33,710 nt of DNA from Bacillota bacterium (lineage in GTDB: Bacteria > Bacillota > Clostridia > Christensenellales > CAG-138). Each line of letters begins with the position of its first letter. Positions within the stretch are counted from its first letter, which is position 1. Below the pieces are notes generated by a model. It ran no database searches, had not been told where the DNA came from, and was given only the letters and a program-made list of their open reading frames with translations. A program made the translations under genes and the position numbers. Location of the stretch: positions 1 through 33,710 of the forward strand of contig JAEYSE010000008.1 of the NCBI GenBank assembly GCA_023435025.1, written 5' to 3'. This document shows positions 23,739 to 31,161 of this stretch, piece by piece.

Positions 23739-24527
23739 ATGGAACGTGTACCTCCTCATGCAATGCCCAATATCGCGCCCTTGTTTGACGGCTGGAACGA
23801 GACGCCGATATGGTCCTGCCTGCAGGGGTACATGGGGCAAGCGTGGGCAGACGACACAATGAACCCCGCCTCCGCGCAGATCATTGTGGGAGATTTCTGT
23901 TGTTTCGCGGGCGTTCCTAATATGGCGCTTGTTGAAAATATCCCTCCGGCGTTCCCTTCCGAAACCATCTTGATGATCCCACAGGACGAAGCCTGGGGAA
24001 AGCTGATCGAACAGGCTTATCCGCATAGATTTGAAAAGATACTTCGCTATGCTATCAAAAAAGAACCGGACGTACTTGACAGGGCTGCGCTGCAGGCCTA
24101 CTCCGATGCGTTGCCCCCGGGCTTTGCGCTTTCCATGATAGATGAAGTGCTCTACCACAAAGCACAAACCGAGAAGTGGTCGCGGGACCTGTGTTCCCAG
24201 TTTCCAACTTGGGCAACATTTCAAGAGCATGGAATAGGTGTGATGGCGCTCTATGGGAACACCCCCGTTTCGGGGGCCTCCTCCTACACGGTATATGACA
24301 AAGGCATTGAGATTGAGGTGGATACCAAGACAGAATTCCGGCGGAAGGGGCTCGCGCGGGCCTGCTGTGCAAAACTCATACTCGCCTGCCTCGACAGAGG
24401 GCTATACCCAAGCTGGGACGCGCATGATCTGCGCTCGGTCGCGCTGGCCGAGAAGCTGGGGTATCATCTAGATAAGGAATATACCACCTACAGCGTTGCC
24501 GCTGCAGGGAAACGCCAAGGGAGCTAG
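23739..24527 (+). CDS. GNAT family acetyltransferase
   Basis: The 262-residue protein has a helical N-terminal half and a C-terminal GNAT core: EIEVDTKTEFRRKGLA contains the acetyl-CoA pyrophosphate loop (RRKGLA), and AHDLRSVALAEKLGY is the closing helix and strand. This resembles the GNAT_acetyltransf_2 group that includes zwittermicin resistance-type enzymes. The substrate is unknown. AAAGGAG is five bases before ATG 23739. It follows the lipoprotein gene by 29 bases with no terminator, so they may be co-transcribed. Confidence 0.85.
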   Translation: MERVPPHAMPNIAPLFDGWNETPIWSCLQGYMGQAWADDTMNPASAQIIVGDFCCFAGVPNMALVENIPPAFPSETILMIPQDEAWGKLIEQAYPHRFEKILRYAIKKEPDVLDRAALQAYSDALPPGFALSMIDEVLYHKAQTEKWSRDLCSQFPTWATFQEHGIGVMALYGNTPVSGASSYTVYDKGIEIEVDTKTEFRRKGLARACCAKLILACLDRGLYPSWDAHDLRSVALAEKLGYHLDKEYTTYSVAAAGKRQGS

Positions 24528-24559
24528 CATTCAAGTTAAGGCGGATATGCGGCGTTTGC

Positions 24560-25609
24560 TTATGAGCCCAGTGGCATTATGTTGGATGGGTATGTGTTCA
24601 AACAATCCCGCATGGTTTTTATGAGCACACCGCTGGTGTCGCCGCTGTATTCCCAAAACATAATGCCTGCTAATCCCTGCTCAAGTATAAACTCGCATTT
24701 GCAGCAAATGGAACGCTCGTCGTCATAGCTGAAAAATGTCTCGCCGTTAAACAGCCAGGGTGCCTTGGCCTCCTCGTCCCAATACCGGATAAAGCCGTTC
24801 TTGTTGATATAGTTTTCCACAAGCTCGTCATAGGAGCCCCCATATTCCCCAACGCTTGAAGCTGTCTGATGCAAGCCCCTGTTGCGATCAGGCACGCCCG
24901 TCCATTTGCGCGCATAAAATGCCGCGCCTATCATAATTTTCTGGCGCGGAACGCCCGCCCTTAGAAAAGCCTGCACGGCACTTGCGGCGCTGGCGAGGAC
25001 AAGATCGCCGGTAGAGTCATACAAGTTTGTGTGGTGTCCGGTAAAAGTTTGAATGCAGCCGCGCAGGTCGTATGTCATCACCAGCACATAGTCCAGATAT
25101 TGTTGGGCAATGTCCATCTGCGTACCGGCAAGATAAAAGTCGCCTGCCCCCGCAGCAACGGTCATTAGCGGCCTTCTGCCGGTACAAGCGTTAAGCGCGG
25201 CGCGTACCGACCCCAGCAGCAGCGTGAAATTTGTTCTGTCTGCGGGACTGGCGGCGATTCCGGCCGCGCTTACGGTCGGATACTCCCAATCAAGATTGAT
25301 CCCATCCAGATCCAGTTCGTACACGGCCCTGGCGCAGCTTTGCGCGAAGCTCATACGCCCAGCCTGGGTCGACGCCGCCTGAGAAAACCCGTCCGCGCCC
25401 CAGCCGCCCACCGAAAGCATTATTTTTAAACACGGATTTATCCTGCGAAGCCTATCAATCTCTCCCATGTTTTTTAAATGATCGTAGACAATGCGGTTGT
25501 CTCGAATTAGCGCAAACGCAATGTTGAGATGAGTAAGTATACGGGCGTCCTCCGCCGAAACCATCGGCAGCGAATTGTCCAATACGTAGGCGGTAATGCT
25601 TTCTCCCAT
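24560..25609 (-). CDS. Glycoside hydrolase family 18 protein
   Basis: The 349-residue protein is a single GH18 barrel. Key parts are IMLSVGGWGADGF (substrate strand 3), DGINLDWEYP with Asp102, Asp107 and the proton-donor Glu109, and GIMFWEYSGD near the end. It lacks a signal peptide and LysM repeats, so it is cytoplasmic or made inside a sporulating cell. GH18 enzymes cleave N-acetylglucosamine polymers; in spore formers relatives such as SleL act on spore cortex. That role is inference here. ATG 25609 has AAGGAGGGGGAG just upstream. Confidence 0.88.
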   Translation of the reverse strand: MGESITAYVLDNSLPMVSAEDARILTHLNIAFALIRDNRIVYDHLKNMGEIDRLRRINPCLKIMLSVGGWGADGFSQAASTQAGRMSFAQSCARAVYELDLDGINLDWEYPTVSAAGIAASPADRTNFTLLLGSVRAALNACTGRRPLMTVAAGAGDFYLAGTQMDIAQQYLDYVLVMTYDLRGCIQTFTGHHTNLYDSTGDLVLASAASAVQAFLRAGVPRQKIMIGAAFYARKWTGVPDRNRGLHQTASSVGEYGGSYDELVENYINKNGFIRYWDEEAKAPWLFNGETFFSYDDERSICCKCEFILEQGLAGIMFWEYSGDTSGVLIKTMRDCLNTYPSNIMPLGS

Positions 25610-25831
25610 TCTCCCCCTCCTTCGCTTTATGCAACAGAAGTAAAATCAATGGAAATCCATCTCATGAAAGGCTGATACACGTTTATAGCCAGCGTATGCG
25701 AGACGAGCGGAGGGAGTTACCGGCCTTGGTTTTTGGATAATCACCGAAATTTCACTTAGCGCGACAACGGGTTCGGTGGGCCGACGGAAGGATTCGCCTC
25801 GACACTGCCTGCGGGCCGTCGCCGAAGGATC
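25610..25831. other. Gene-free block with imperfect direct repeats
   Basis: No coding region is convincing here. It holds two imperfect direct repeats, GGGCCGACGGAAGGAT near 25757 and GGGCCGTCGCCGAAGGAT near 25813, plus a long non-coding stretch with no promoter-like match that I trust. It lies between the GH18 start and the spoVA terminator and looks like a degenerate intergenic element; its presence elsewhere in the genome is unknown. Confidence 0.35.
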
Positions 25832-25854
25832 AAAAAAGGGCGTCAGTGACGCCC
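25832..25854 (-). terminator. Intrinsic terminator of the spoVA operon (minus strand)
   Basis: A perfect 7-bp stem GGGCGTC/GACGCCC (25838-25854) with a three-base loop is followed on the minus strand by TTTTTT. It lies about 135 bases past the spoVAE stop. Confidence 0.85.
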
Positions 25855-25858
25855 TTTA

Positions 25859-25972
25859 CCCGAATGATACATTCAGGTATCTATCAAGGATTGATGTCAT
25901 GCTATGCATGGTATCGATAGAACGCCGGGGTTTCTTTGCAATATACATGGAACATGTATATTGACAGCCCCG
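25859..25972 (-). ncRNA. Candidate structured 3' RNA downstream of spoVAE
   Basis: On the minus strand three helices follow one another before the terminator. First a long hairpin: CGGGG (25968-25972) with CCCCG (25926-25930), enclosing a perfect 11-bp stem CAATATACATG/CATGTATATTG around TTC. Second CTATC/GATAG (25881-25920) enclosing CATGC/GCATG. Third CCTGAAT/ATTCGGG (25859-25877), which pairs fully only on the minus strand because of a U-G pair. No separate promoter is evident, so it could be a structured 3' untranslated region or a processed small RNA. It matches no RNA family I know. Confidence 0.45.
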
Positions 25973-25989
25973 CATTCTGTTTCAATTCC

Positions 25990-26352
25990 CTATTTTTTCG
26001 TCTTCGGCTTAAAGAGCACCGCAAAAATGTATCCAAATAGAATTGCCGCCGCAACGCCACCTGCGGTGGCCGTCATACCGCCAGTAAACGCACCCAACAC
26101 GCCGCTTTCCTGCGCTCCTTTGATCGCGCCCTTGCAAAGGGCGTACCCAAATCCGGTCAGCGGCACTGTGGCCCCCGCCCCCGCGAGATCCACCAGCGGT
26201 TGATAAATGCCTATGGCTGTCAAGAATACGCCGGCTGTCACGAACAGGACTAATATGCGCGCGGGCGTCATACGGGTCAGGCTGATGAGCAGCTGCCCGA
26301 CGACGCAGATTGCCCCGCCAATTACAAATACCATCAAATAATCAAAAAACAT
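25990..26352 (-). CDS. spoVAE: Stage V sporulation protein AE
   Basis: The 120-residue membrane protein starts at ATG 26352 (MFFDYLMVF), with GGAGAGGGA upstream inside the end of spoVAD, two bases before its start. It has three to four membrane helices and VPLTGFGYALCKGAIKGA plus GGMTATAGGVAAAILFGY, conserved in SpoVAE. SpoVAC and SpoVAE form the inner-membrane channel that moves calcium-dipicolinate into and out of the spore. It is the last gene of the operon, followed by the structured 3' region. Confidence 0.93.
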   Translation of the reverse strand: MFFDYLMVFVIGGAICVVGQLLISLTRMTPARILVLFVTAGVFLTAIGIYQPLVDLAGAGATVPLTGFGYALCKGAIKGAQESGVLGAFTGGMTATAGGVAAAILFGYIFAVLFKPKTKK

Positions 26353-26354
26353 GA

Positions 26355-27404
26355 TCAGTCCCTCTCCAATACGACGGCATGCGCAATACCGGGGATGCTT
26401 TCCCCCTGCATGGAGGCATCGGGGCTCATCAGCGCGCCCGTCGCCAGGAACAGCATCCGCTTCCATGTGCCTTTCTCCAAAAGATGTAGCAGATGCGCGC
26501 TTAACACCACAGCCGAGCAGCCGCAGCCGCTCCCCCCGCAGTTCACGTTCTGCTGCTGCGCATCAAAAACAAGGTTTCCACAGTCCAGGTGCCTGCCTGC
26601 GATATCCACGCCCTCATCCATGCACAGTTCATGCAACATTTCCAAACCGAAGCTGCCCAAGTCCCCGGTAACGATGGCGTCGTAATATGTTGCAGGGCGC
26701 CCCATATCCGCAAGATGCGTCAGGATGGTAGAACAAGCCGCCGGCGCCATGGCAGCACCCATGTTGGCGGCGTCTGTAATGCCCATATCGATCACCATGC
26801 CGATGGTTCCGCTTTCAACGTGTATATTGCGAAATACAGCAGGCCCCTTTTGCGCTTCCAATATGGCCTCCGCGCTCAATATCACAGAGCCCGCACCTGT
26901 TACGGTCCGCTGGGCAGTGGGCGGGCTGGTGGTACCCATTTCAAGAGGATAACGGTACTGCCGTTCCGCCGTCGAAAAATGGCTGGAGGCGGCGCATGCA
27001 ACATGATCCGCAAAGCCGCCGTCGATCAGCATGCTGCCTACCAGCATCGATTCCGCCATTGTGGAACATGCGCCATACAACCCCAAAAAGGGAATGCCCA
27101 GCTGCCGGGCCGCGTAGTTGGCGGTAATGATCTGGTTCAACAAATCACCGCCCAGCAGGCAATTAAGCTTCTTTGTGTCCCAATTCACCTTGGTCAGCGC
27201 CAAGCGGACGGCCTGCTCAAACATTTTGCATTCCGCCTTTTCCCAGCTGCTCTCCCCCCAGGTATCGTCGGTCAACACCATATCGAATGCGGACCCAAGC
27301 GGCCCTTTCCCTTCCACGTCCCCCACAATGTTGGCGGTGCTTAAAACCCTGGGCTGCTTTTCAAACACCACAGTATGTTCCCCACGTCTTTTTGACGCTG
27401 TCAT
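26355..27404 (-). CDS. spoVAD: Stage V sporulation protein AD
   Basis: The 349-residue protein has a thiolase-like double fold with family segments DDTWGESSWEKAE, GLYGACSTMAES and NCGGSGCGCSA. SpoVAD binds dipicolinic acid at the spore inner membrane and works with SpoVAC and SpoVAE; it does not act as a thiolase. ATG 27404 follows CGGAGGA. It lies 38 bases behind spoVAC and is directly followed by spoVAE, the standard spoVAC-D-E order. Confidence 0.96.
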   Translation of the reverse strand: MTASKRRGEHTVVFEKQPRVLSTANIVGDVEGKGPLGSAFDMVLTDDTWGESSWEKAECKMFEQAVRLALTKVNWDTKKLNCLLGGDLLNQIITANYAARQLGIPFLGLYGACSTMAESMLVGSMLIDGGFADHVACAASSHFSTAERQYRYPLEMGTTSPPTAQRTVTGAGSVILSAEAILEAQKGPAVFRNIHVESGTIGMVIDMGITDAANMGAAMAPAACSTILTHLADMGRPATYYDAIVTGDLGSFGLEMLHELCMDEGVDIAGRHLDCGNLVFDAQQQNVNCGGSGCGCSAVVLSAHLLHLLEKGTWKRMLFLATGALMSPDASMQGESIPGIAHAVVLERD

Positions 27405-27442
27405 TCGTTCCTCCGGTTATGAAATGATTGAATAAGCACTTA

Positions 27443-27886
27443 CTAAAATAGCAAAGAAAGCAGACCGACCAGTATCGAGCTTGAAATGCCGTATACCAGT
27501 ACCGGGCCCGCCAGGCTAAAGAGCTTTGCGCCCACGCCCATGATGAAGCCTTCTGTTTTGTGTTCCATTGCCGGGGCGACAATGGAGTTTGCAAAACCCG
27601 TAATGGGCACCACGGAGCCCGCGCCCGCAAAACCGCCAATTTTATCGTATACACCCAGGCCCGTTAAGAATGAGCCCAAAAACACCAACACAATGGCGGT
27701 ATAAATAGCTACGTCCTCCTCATTTAGCTGGAACCAACGCTCCCCCGTGTCATGGATGAGCTGGCCAATGCAGCAAATAATGCCGCCAACTATAAATGCT
27801 TTCAGGCACATGGTAAAGGTCTTGCTTTTTGGCGCGCGGTCCTTTACCATGGCCTGATACGCTTGCGCTTTTTGGTCGTTCTTCAC
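27443..27886 (-). CDS. spoVAC: Stage V sporulation protein AC
   Basis: The 147-residue membrane protein has the family pattern VPITGFANSIVAPAMEHKTEGFIMGVG and about four helices. In Bacillus SpoVAC behaves as a mechanosensitive channel that releases dipicolinate during germination. The start is GTG 27886, with AGGAGG eleven bases upstream inside a perfect inverted repeat (27887-27912), an unusual arrangement that may limit translation. It is in one transcript with two small upstream genes and with spoVAD and spoVAE. Confidence 0.95.
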   Translation of the reverse strand: MKNDQKAQAYQAMVKDRAPKSKTFTMCLKAFIVGGIICCIGQLIHDTGERWFQLNEEDVAIYTAIVLVFLGSFLTGLGVYDKIGGFAGAGSVVPITGFANSIVAPAMEHKTEGFIMGVGAKLFSLAGPVLVYGISSSILVGLLSLLF

Positions 27887-27912
27887 GATAAAAAGTTCCT
27901 CCTGTTTTTATC
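27887..27912 (-). promoter_or_regulatory. Hairpin holding the spoVAC ribosome-binding site in its loop
   Basis: GATAAAAA and TTTTTATC are exact 8-bp complements (27905-27912 and 27887-27894) around CAGGAGGAAC, so the Shine-Dalgarno is in a 10-base loop and GTG follows directly. The A/U stem would be weak and could melt or be bound by a regulator. Confidence 0.6.
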
Positions 27913-27916
27913 CGGT

Positions 27917-28048
27917 CTATGAGCGCCCGGGTTCTCTCTGGCGGACCGGTTCCACATATGGGTGATACCGCTGCTCTCGCTCACCAGGGCCCATTGACCC
28001 CGCATTCCCGTGGATATCCGGTACCGGAAACGCCGCATACTTTCTCAT
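27917..28048 (-). CDS. Small hypothetical protein coupled to the spoVA genes
   Basis: The 43-residue reading frame starts at ATG 28048, which overlaps the stop of the preceding small gene as ATGA and has GAGGAG eight bases upstream. Its product is Gly, Pro and Arg rich (for example VRQREPGRS at the end) with no signal peptide or known domain. The coupling and site suggest it is translated, but it is short and could be chance. It is 30 bases from the spoVAC start. Confidence 0.45.
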   Translation of the reverse strand: MRKYAAFPVPDIHGNAGSMGPGEREQRYHPYVEPVRQREPGRS

Positions 28049-28227
28049 TTGAGCGTCTCCTCCAATCGAAGATATGCTTCCACCTCTTCCGCCTTGGGTC
28101 CCTGTACCAGCTGTGCGTTTCTGTATACGTTCTCCTCGGAGCGCGAGAGAATGAAAATGCCTGTAATGATCGCACCCAAAAGGAAGAGCAGGATCAGCAC
28201 AAGGATCCATAGTCTTTTTTTTGCCAT
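28045..28227 (-). CDS. Small single-pass membrane protein upstream of spoVAC
   Basis: The 60-residue protein starts at ATG 28227 (MAKKRLWILV) behind AAAGGAGGTG at an ideal distance. It has one transmembrane helix (about residues 7-28) and an acidic outer tail (EEVEAYLRLEETLK). I do not recognise a family. It is first in the small-gene, spoVAC, spoVAD, spoVAE order, so it may be made in the forespore with them. Confidence 0.65.
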   Translation of the reverse strand: MAKKRLWILVLILLFLLGAIITGIFILSRSEENVYRNAQLVQGPKAEEVEAYLRLEETLK

Positions 28228-28364
28228 AGGTACACCTCCTTTTGCCTTTAGCATGCACAAAAAGAGGCGTTTCTATGATACGGCAGGAAGTGTAGCCATA
28301 CGAACCTAATTTCATTTTCCTGTTTTTGGATATACGTGGGTTGTCATTGCAATTTTAAAGGTAC

Positions 28365-28395
28365 AAAAAGGGGAGATGGCATTTGCCTTCTCCCC
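28365..28395 (-). terminator. Intrinsic terminator after ftsZ (minus strand)
   Basis: The stem GGGGAGA/TCTCCCC (28370-28395) with an internal GGC/GCC pair is followed on the minus strand by five T. It separates ftsZ from the small spoVA-linked genes. Confidence 0.88.
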
Positions 28396-28442
28396 CGGAA
28401 ATGTATAAAATTTGCTGGACAACCGGCCTTTTTTAGAGAACT

Positions 28443-29648
28443 TTAGCGGCCCTGATCGTTGTCCCGGTTTCTTAAAAAGCTGGGCACATCTAGGTTGCTG
28501 TGCTTGTCACGCGGGACATACGTGCGGGGCGGTTCCTCCTGCTGCTCTTCTACCCGACGCTGCGTGGGTACTATGGGCTGGCGCGGCGGCTGCCACGGAG
28601 CCTGCGGCTCTTTGGAGACAACAGAACTAAGCGGCTCATTGCGCATATCGCGCACAGTGATGCGCTGGCGCGGCGGTGCCGCCTGCTCTATATCGGATAC
28701 CGTTTCAAATCCAGTCGCGATGACGGTGATCCGGAGGCTGTCGCCCATTTCCTCATCAATTCCCGCGCCCCAGATGATGTTTGCGTCCGGATCAGCGGTG
28801 GCCTGGATAAGCTCCGCTGCTTCATTGACTTCAAACAGCCCAAGATCCGTGCCGCCTGTAATGTTCATCAGCACACCCTTCGCGCCGTTGATTGTGGTTT
28901 CCAGCAACGGGCTTTCCACCGCCTGGCGAGCGGCTTCTACGGCGCGTTTGTCGCCCGAGGCCATGCCGATGCCCATGTGCGCCATGCCTTTTTCCTTCAT
29001 AATGGAGCGTACGTCCGCAAAGTCCAGGTTGATCATGCTGGGAACGGCGATCAGATCGCTGATACCCTGTATGCCCTGACGCAGCACATCGTCCGCGACC
29101 CTGAGCGCATCCACAAGGCTTGAAGTCTTCACCACGTCCAGAAGCCTGTCGTTCGGTATCGTAATAAGCGTATCCACGGCGGGCTTAAGCATCTGGATGC
29201 CGGTTTCGGCGTTGCGCATGCGAACCTTACCTTCAAACTTAAAGGGCTTAGTGACAACGCCCACCGTCAATATACCCATCTGCTTTGCGCACTCCGCCAC
29301 TATAGGCGCTGCGCCCGTACCGGTGCCACCGCCCATGCCCGCGGTAATAAATACAAGATCCGCACCCTTTAATGCTTCGGTAATTTGATCGCGGCTTTCT
29401 TCTGCGGCCTTTCGCCCGATTTCAGGATCGGCACCCGCACCAAGGCCTTTTGTCAGCTTTTCGCCGATCTGTATTTTTTGGTTGGCGCGCGAAAGATACA
29501 GCGCCTGCTTGTCCGTATTTACGGCGATAAACTCCACGCCACGCAAGCCATACTGTATCATGCGGTTGACGGCATTGTTACCAGCACCGCCCACGCCCAC
29601 AACCTTTAGCTGTGCAAATTGGCCGCTTTCAAAATCCATTTCCAACAT
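28443..29648 (-). CDS. ftsZ: Cell division protein FtsZ
   Basis: The 401-residue protein is a tubulin-like GTPase: GGGTGTGAAP is the GTP loop, NLDFADVRSIM is the T7 synergy loop, and a variable linker leads to the conserved tail LDVPSFLRNR that binds FtsA. FtsZ polymerises into the Z ring at the division site. ATG 29648 has AAGGGGG upstream. It follows ftsA by 111 bases, with a possible weak TAAAAT promoter, and ends at a strong terminator. Confidence 0.98.
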   Translation of the reverse strand: MLEMDFESGQFAQLKVVGVGGAGNNAVNRMIQYGLRGVEFIAVNTDKQALYLSRANQKIQIGEKLTKGLGAGADPEIGRKAAEESRDQITEALKGADLVFITAGMGGGTGTGAAPIVAECAKQMGILTVGVVTKPFKFEGKVRMRNAETGIQMLKPAVDTLITIPNDRLLDVVKTSSLVDALRVADDVLRQGIQGISDLIAVPSMINLDFADVRSIMKEKGMAHMGIGMASGDKRAVEAARQAVESPLLETTINGAKGVLMNITGGTDLGLFEVNEAAELIQATADPDANIIWGAGIDEEMGDSLRITVIATGFETVSDIEQAAPPRQRITVRDMRNEPLSSVVSKEPQAPWQPPRQPIVPTQRRVEEQQEEPPRTYVPRDKHSNLDVPSFLRNRDNDQGR

Positions 29649-29759
29649 TCCGCTTCCCCCTTTATTAAAGGCCGGTTGAATGAGCCCAGGTTTGTTCGTT
29701 TTTCTGAAAGAACAAAATCATTTTACAACATTTCAGTGCGCAAAAAATGCTTTCGCGCC

Positions 29760-30938
29760 CTATTTCACAAAAAGTTCTTTTAATCTCTGCAGCATGCCGC
29801 CTTCGTACTGTGCATAGGTGTCCTCGTCGGCGGTATGCAGAACAAATTCCATGGTGCCGAACACGCTCGCATAGTTGGGAGAATTCATGCGCGGCATCCA
29901 TGGCATGTCCTTACGGACAACGGCACCAAGCATCTCCTCCAGATATTCGCGGCTGCCACGCATCAGGGCGAGCCCGCCGCCAGTCAGGCAGATGGAAGGC
30001 TGCTTGTCCATATCGACGCCAAGTTCCCGCATGGTATCGTCCGCCAAGAAGCAAAGCTCCTTCGCGCGTTCCTCGATGATGTACTGGATGGTGGCGCGCT
30101 CCACACTTTTTGTGCCCTCGGCGGTACGGATCAGCTCCGTGCTGTCCTGATAATCCTGCGAGAACATGTATTTGCGCTTCACCTGCTCCGCCGCAGTCTG
30201 CGAGATATTGAGCGCATACGCAATGTCGTTTGCAAAGTGCATGCCGCCAAGCTCTATGGTATCCGACGCGACGATGGCAGAGTTGAGCACCACGCTTACA
30301 TCCGTATGGGTGTAGCCAACATCGAGAAGAACCGTAGGCTTGCGTCTGTCCTTTTCCGGTACCAGCATAAGCGCCGACGCAAGCGGTGCGCTGATACACA
30401 CTCCGGCGCGCAGGTGCATCTGCTCAATGGCTTCCTGCACCGGCTTTAAAAACTTCTCGCATACATACACATGCGAGACCATCGCCTCAACACGCGAAGC
30501 CGAAGCGTTGGCAGGCAATTCGCTTTTTGCCACGCCATCCAGCACATAGGAATAGGGCGTGCTGTGTATCAGCCTGCAGCCCTCCGGCGGCTGTTTGGGA
30601 AGCGATGTATTGATTAGCATGTCGATATCCGCGCCGGTTATGCGTTTTGGTGCAGAATCGAACGAAAGCGTGCCTGTTCCAACGTACAGCTTGCAAAACG
30701 GCGCTGGAACGGAAATGGAAACTTCCTTTAGCTTAAACCCGCATTCGCGCTGTGTCGACTGCAGGCTTTCCATTATCGCCCGCTGCAACTCCTTAATATT
30801 ATGAAACAAGCCAAAACGATAGCCGGAATAGTTTCTTACATCCGCGCCATAGACCACCAAACCGTCCTGCCCGGCACGGCCCGCACACATCACGACAACT
30901 TTCGAGCTGCCAATGTCCAGCACCACTGCATGCTTCAA
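29760..30938 (-). CDS. ftsA: Cell division protein FtsA
   Basis: The 392-residue actin-like protein starts at TTG 30938 (LKHAVVLDIGSSKV), which has GGAGG eight bases upstream; a longer reading to 31094 crosses the promoter. VVLDIGSSKVVV and VLLDVGYTHTDV are the two phosphate loops, the SHS2-type insert lies near residues 85-165, and the C-terminal GGMLQRLKELFVK is an amphipathic membrane-targeting helix. FtsA tethers FtsZ to the membrane. The sequence is divergent, but its place between ftsQ and ftsZ supports the name over a PilM-like protein. Confidence 0.88.
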   Translation of the reverse strand: MKHAVVLDIGSSKVVVMCAGRAGQDGLVVYGADVRNYSGYRFGLFHNIKELQRAIMESLQSTQRECGFKLKEVSISVPAPFCKLYVGTGTLSFDSAPKRITGADIDMLINTSLPKQPPEGCRLIHSTPYSYVLDGVAKSELPANASASRVEAMVSHVYVCEKFLKPVQEAIEQMHLRAGVCISAPLASALMLVPEKDRRKPTVLLDVGYTHTDVSVVLNSAIVASDTIELGGMHFANDIAYALNISQTAAEQVKRKYMFSQDYQDSTELIRTAEGTKSVERATIQYIIEERAKELCFLADDTMRELGVDMDKQPSICLTGGGLALMRGSREYLEEMLGAVVRKDMPWMPRMNSPNYASVFGTMEFVLHTADEDTYAQYEGGMLQRLKELFVK

Positions 30939-30983
30939 CGGTGTTTCCTCCGTATATTTGGTATTGTTGGTTGGCCGTACGTA

Positions 30984-31022
30984 CACAAAGATAATATACC
31001 ATATTTGGTATGCTTTGTGCAA
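30984..31022 (-). promoter_or_regulatory. ftsA promoter inside a nested palindrome
   Basis: On the minus strand TTGCAC (31017-31022), an 18-base spacer and TATATT (30993-30998) form a plausible sigma-A promoter. Two nested inverted repeats overlap it: an outer CACAAAG/CTTTGTG (31013-31019 and 30984-30990) and an inner ATACCA/TGGTAT (31006-31011 and 30996-31001). The overlap suggests regulated transcription of ftsA and ftsZ. Confidence 0.55.
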
Positions 31023-31161
31023 CGGGAGTACAAAATGTTCCATGGTATCCCATATATATCCATCCCAAAAGGGTATATGGGGGTCTTTTTTCACGATTTT
31101 TTCGTCCTATTTTACGCTTTCCTGTTCCCTGAAGTTAGGGAATGTCGCTTTTCATATGCCT

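Noticed and set aside
25776..25964. 62-codon plus-strand reading frame
   Set aside because: It crosses the spoVA terminator and hairpins, has no ribosome-binding site, and its product is not like a protein family.
25962..25967. Plus-strand TTGACA resembling a -35 box
   Set aside because: No matching -10 box and no plus-strand gene follow it; it lies in the stem region of a minus-strand hairpin.
27919..28212. 97-codon plus-strand frame
   Set aside because: It runs opposite two coupled minus-strand small genes with good ribosome-binding sites and has none itself.
31125..31142. Inverted repeat TTCCCT/AGGGAA after ftsQ
   Set aside because: No T-run follows on either strand and the stem is only 6 bp, so I do not call a terminator.
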